Assembly: GCA_002449845.1 (NCBI GenBank)
Contig: DJXW01000037.1
Span: 4,750-68,749 of the forward strand
From: Prevotella sp. UBA6994
Lineage (GTDB): Bacteria; Bacteroidota; Bacteroidia; Bacteroidales; Bacteroidaceae
DNA length: 64,000 bases
Direction: 5' to 3'
Positions 61,257 through 64,000 of the stretch are shown in pieces. Under the pieces are notes generated by a model. It searched no databases, had not been told where the DNA came from, and saw only the letters and a list, made by a program, of their open reading frames with translations. Positions within the stretch are counted from its first letter, which is position 1, and every line of letters starts with the position of its first letter. The translations under genes and the position numbers were made by a program.

Positions 61257-62273
61257 TCAATGAGATGTATCATCGTGATGGAAATAGATGGAGTCCATGA
61301 TTTCAGATGACACATTGGCAGTGTAATGAGATGGTTCATAATAATGATGATAATCTTGTGTCCATTTATTGATACCTGAGAAATTAAAAACATTATCTTT
61401 ACCAAATATTTTGCATAGAGTATTGTAGTCTTGGGGGTTAATGCAAATCTCGTTATAAAGTGGGTTGATGACGATTTTATAATAAGTTTGGTGTTTGTCT
61501 AATATATGTTTTGCTTGTATTAATATGTCTTTTCTTTCTTCATTAATGGCAATTGGGTAAATGGAGTCGGGTTTTTGTATGTTCTTAAATAGACGCATAG
61601 TTTTACTACTGAAATATTTCCCAGTTTTTATTAAACTGTCTTCTGTGACAAATAATTCTTCATTAGTAATAGGGTTGTAATAATGATAGTTTGTACCTTG
61701 TTCTATATATTTAGCCATTTTGGGAGAATATTCGTTGAAAAGGTGATAATAAATCCAATAATACAAAAAACGAAGGTCAAACCATGCTTTAAGGTGTTCG
61801 GTATGAAAAGAAAAATAATTGGAGAAATTGGTTAGTTGTGGGGCTGGTAGGAATAACCGTCCTTCTCTGTCGGTTTGGGATAATAAATCATAATCTACAG
61901 TGATAATGGCGTTACGTATTTTTTCATTTTGTTTGTCAATGAATTGTAGTTTTCTGAGAATCCCTTTTACAGAACCTCCCGATTCAGAGAAATGATAACC
62001 TATGCTATTGGGTGCTATGTGTTTTTTCCAATCTTCAATCTTGTAGAATAAACTCCTTGAATTACCAATGATGAAAGAATCGTAGTGATAGCGATCCTTT
62101 CCTTTGATATACATGTTAGTTGATACGAAATCTCTATTGATTCCACCATCTCCTTTGACATAATAATTATCGTAAGACCAAATAACCTTAAAAGGGTCAA
62201 GATAAAAATAGAATAACAAAAAAACGAAAAATGGTGATAGAAATAACAACCAGTATTTAAAGAACCGTTTCAT
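61257..62273 (-). CDS. Membrane-anchored SGNH/DltD-like protein, MBOAT partner
   Basis: The 338-residue protein has one N-terminal membrane helix (WLLFLSPFFVFLLFYFYLDP) and an extracytoplasmic domain. SFIIGNSRSLFYKIEDW resembles the GxS block of SGNH/AlgX/DltD-like proteins. C-terminal DYHHYYEPSHYTANVSSEIM could supply the Asp/His residues. Such proteins work with MBOAT acyltransferases to O-acylate a cell-surface polymer. The gene begins 5 bp after the MBOAT gene on the same strand, which supports a two-gene acylation unit. The exact fold is my inference. Confidence 0.78.
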   Translation of the reverse strand: MKRFFKYWLLFLSPFFVFLLFYFYLDPFKVIWSYDNYYVKGDGGINRDFVSTNMYIKGKDRYHYDSFIIGNSRSLFYKIEDWKKHIAPNSIGYHFSESGGSVKGILRKLQFIDKQNEKIRNAIITVDYDLLSQTDREGRLFLPAPQLTNFSNYFSFHTEHLKAWFDLRFLYYWIYYHLFNEYSPKMAKYIEQGTNYHYYNPITNEELFVTEDSLIKTGKYFSSKTMRLFKNIQKPDSIYPIAINEERKDILIQAKHILDKHQTYYKIVINPLYNEICINPQDYNTLCKIFGKDNVFNFSGINKWTQDYHHYYEPSHYTANVSSEIMDSIYFHHDDTSH

Positions 62274-62278
62274 GTCGA

Positions 62279-63718
62279 TTAAAATTGAAAATATATAAAA
62301 GTTTGATTCTTACCAGCAAACATGATGATAAATAGAATAATGAAATAATAAATACTCCAACGTACCGTCCGATGGTTGAATAATTTGTTGTCTGGAAATT
62401 GTAATGGATGTTGCTTGTCTCTTTGCATCCATTCAATAAATGTCATGATCAGACAAAGAATAATAGTCTTCCCATATAATTTATTTGGATCGAATGAGTA
62501 ATTGGTGAACATTGAGTAAATATAATCTGCTGCTTGTTTCAAGCTTTCGGCTCTAAATATAATCCATCCAATGATTGTAAGGAAGAAGGTTATTATTATT
62601 TGAACAAACTCCTTGATGTTAGGGATTTGCTTGCCATGTGCAGCCTCATGCTTATACTTCGTGTTTATTCCCAAAGCGTTATAAATTGCCAACAGGGTAG
62701 CATGGTACAATCCCCAAAATACAAAAGTCCAATTGGCACCATGCCATAATCCACTGATTCCCCAAACAATAAAAATATTGCGAATTGTTTTTAGCTTGCT
62801 ACAATGACTTCCTCCCAAAGGAAAGTAAATGTAGTCGCGAAACCATGTCATGAGTGATATGTGCCAACGACGCCAAAATTCTGGTATATTTCTTGAAAAA
62901 TATGGATAATTGAAATTACGCATAAGATTAAAACCAAACAGTCGTGCGCACCCGATAGCAATATCTGAATAACCCGAAAAGTCACAATATATTTGGAATG
63001 TAAACAATATGCCTATTATGAGTAGTGTTATTCCTCCAATGTCTTGGTAATGCTCCCAATTTGCATTTACGATTGTTGCACAATTGTCTGCTATAACGAT
63101 TTTCTTGAAAAATCCCCATAACATTTGTCTGCATCCATCTGTGGCTTTTGAGTAATCAAATGTTCGTTTTACCTGAAATTGGGGTAATAAGTTTGTTGCC
63201 CGTTCTATGGGACCGGCTACCAGTTGGGGGAAAAAACTGATGTATGCAAAAAAATCAATGATGTTTGTAGTTGGCTTTATTTTCTTTTGGTAAATATCTA
63301 TCGTATAGCTAAGAGCTTGGAATGTATAGAAACTGATACCAACGGGAAGGACAATATTCATGGTTACCCAATCAATATGATAACCCAAATTAGATAATAA
63401 TACATCTAAGTTGTCTACGAAAAAATGATAATACTTGAATATGCTGAGAATCAGTAGATTGATGATGATGTTTGATGCACTAATGACTTTTTGTATATTT
63501 CTTTTTCCTTCGTATTTGCTGATAAGTAACCCGTTGATAAAACTGCAAAATGAGGTGAAGGCTATCAATAAAAGAAAACGCCAATTCCACCAACCGTAAA
63601 AAATATAGCTGGCAATAACGATAAGAAAATTTTGCCATCGTCTGGTCTTAAAGACATACCAATATAATATGAAAACTATTGGCAAAAAACAAATAAAGGC
63701 AAATGAATTGAAAAGCAT
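62279..63718 (-). CDS. MBOAT-family membrane O-acyltransferase (AlgI/DltB-like)
   Basis: The 479-residue protein has ~10-11 membrane helices. It carries the MBOAT signature region with the invariant His in ISGLWHGANWTFVFWGLYHA, plus VGISFYTFQALSYTIDIYQK, FPQLVAGPIERATNLLPQF and FWRRWHISLMTWFRDYIYFP, as in AlgI. These move acyl groups across the membrane to a polysaccharide; the polymer is unknown. The downstream SGNH-like gene is probably the transferase partner. A -7 box is at 63815-63822. Confidence 0.93.
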   Translation of the reverse strand: MLFNSFAFICFLPIVFILYWYVFKTRRWQNFLIVIASYIFYGWWNWRFLLLIAFTSFCSFINGLLISKYEGKRNIQKVISASNIIINLLILSIFKYYHFFVDNLDVLLSNLGYHIDWVTMNIVLPVGISFYTFQALSYTIDIYQKKIKPTTNIIDFFAYISFFPQLVAGPIERATNLLPQFQVKRTFDYSKATDGCRQMLWGFFKKIVIADNCATIVNANWEHYQDIGGITLLIIGILFTFQIYCDFSGYSDIAIGCARLFGFNLMRNFNYPYFSRNIPEFWRRWHISLMTWFRDYIYFPLGGSHCSKLKTIRNIFIVWGISGLWHGANWTFVFWGLYHATLLAIYNALGINTKYKHEAAHGKQIPNIKEFVQIIITFFLTIIGWIIFRAESLKQAADYIYSMFTNYSFDPNKLYGKTIILCLIMTFIEWMQRDKQHPLQFPDNKLFNHRTVRWSIYYFIILFIIMFAGKNQTFIYFQF

Positions 63719-63814
63719 GTTTATCGTTTTCTTTTAATTGTTATTCAAAATATGTCAATATCTGTCAGTTATCAATGATGAAAGAATGTGTGCTTCGACA
63801 GAAAAAGACGGTTG

Positions 63815-63822
63815 CAAAATTA
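63815..63822 (-). promoter_or_regulatory. -7 box (TAATTTTG) of the MBOAT/SGNH-like unit
   Basis: TAATTTTG on the minus strand, 96 bases upstream of the ATG at 63718. Confidence 0.55.
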
Positions 63823-63915
63823 GTAAATTTTTGTATTATATAAAAAAAATAATAATATATTGTTCTTATAGAAGAAAAAAACTTTTTTGAGTAATGGAAT
63901 GATATTAAAAATGTG

Positions 63916-63923
63916 TAACTTTG
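63916..63923 (+). promoter_or_regulatory. -7 box (TAACTTTG) of uvrA
   Basis: TAACTTTG lies 27 bases upstream of the ATG at 63951. Confidence 0.6.
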
Positions 63924-63950
63924 CCTTTTTAATAAAATCACTGCATCATT

Positions 63951-64000
63951 ATGTCAGAGTATATAGAGGTAAAGGGAGCAAGGGTAAACAACCTGAAGAA
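63951..64000 (+). CDS. uvrA: UvrA, excinuclease ABC subunit A (first codons only)
   Basis: Only 16 full codons are in the window; they read MSEYIEVKGARVNNLK, the characteristic UvrA N-terminus that leads into the first ATPase domain of nucleotide excision repair. The gene continues beyond the window edge. The TAACTTTG box supports this start. Confidence 0.8.
   Translation, partial: MSEYIEVKGARVNNLK

Overview
The window looks like chromosomal DNA from a Bacteroidales bacterium, most likely in the Prevotella/Segatella group. Most genes lack a Shine-Dalgarno sequence. Instead they are preceded by the Bacteroidetes -7 element TAnnTTTG, sometimes with TTTG about 18-20 bases further upstream. The gene content also fits: a C10 (interpain/streptopain-like) peptidase, several GH2/GH3/pectinolytic enzymes, NhaD, a membrane pyrophosphatase, meso-diaminopimelate dehydrogenase and a carboxynorspermidine-dehydrogenase-like protein. 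No rRNA, tRNA or CRISPR array was recognised.

Layout: (1) 1-4.2 kb: recA, a small four-helix-bundle gene (frameshifted) inside a repeat-bounded cassette, a saccharopine-dehydrogenase-family gene, then 1.26 kb of non-coding DNA with a palindrome array and a 560 bp inverted-repeat element. (2) 4.2-11.2 kb: two hypothetical genes, then a complete L-rhamnose catabolic set (rhaD on +, rhaT/rhaA/rhaB on -). (3) 11.4-14.8 kb: nhaD, and an IS1634-type insertion sequence with an unusually long (~94 bp) target duplication. (4) 15-28.7 kb, minus strand: C10 peptidase, ispH, a DUF1573-like protein, a giant alpha-2-macroglobulin-like protein, an acyl-CoA ligase and its cupin regulator. (5) 29-41 kb, mostly plus strand: envelope genes (outer-membrane barrel, lptC, CorC/HlyC protein, PpiD/SurA-like foldase), an RlmD-type methyltransferase, a phosphate-porin-like protein, K+-dependent membrane pyrophosphatase and a small His-rich membrane protein. 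(6) 41.4-59.7 kb: carbohydrate genes (LacI regulator, two GH2 enzymes, GHL10, esterase, GH3, pectate-lyase-like), interspersed with rarA, a FAD oxidoreductase and a zinc metallopeptidase. (7) 59.7-64 kb: FMN-binding protein, ddh, an SGNH-like/MBOAT acylation pair and the first codons of uvrA.

The most unusual material is between genes. At least three places (28.9, 46.2 and 46.3 kb) hold four-unit tandem arrays with an exact 22 bp period, each unit centred on a short imperfect palindrome. Two of these arrays are the same family in opposite orientation. A looser 21-22 bp array lies at 3.3 kb and a 10 bp-period array at 51.8 kb. Together with the hairpin-cluster element at 3.5-4.1 kb, the TTGAAGATTGAA-type simple arrays and a candidate sRNA at 41.2 kb, these are the best leads for something undescribed.
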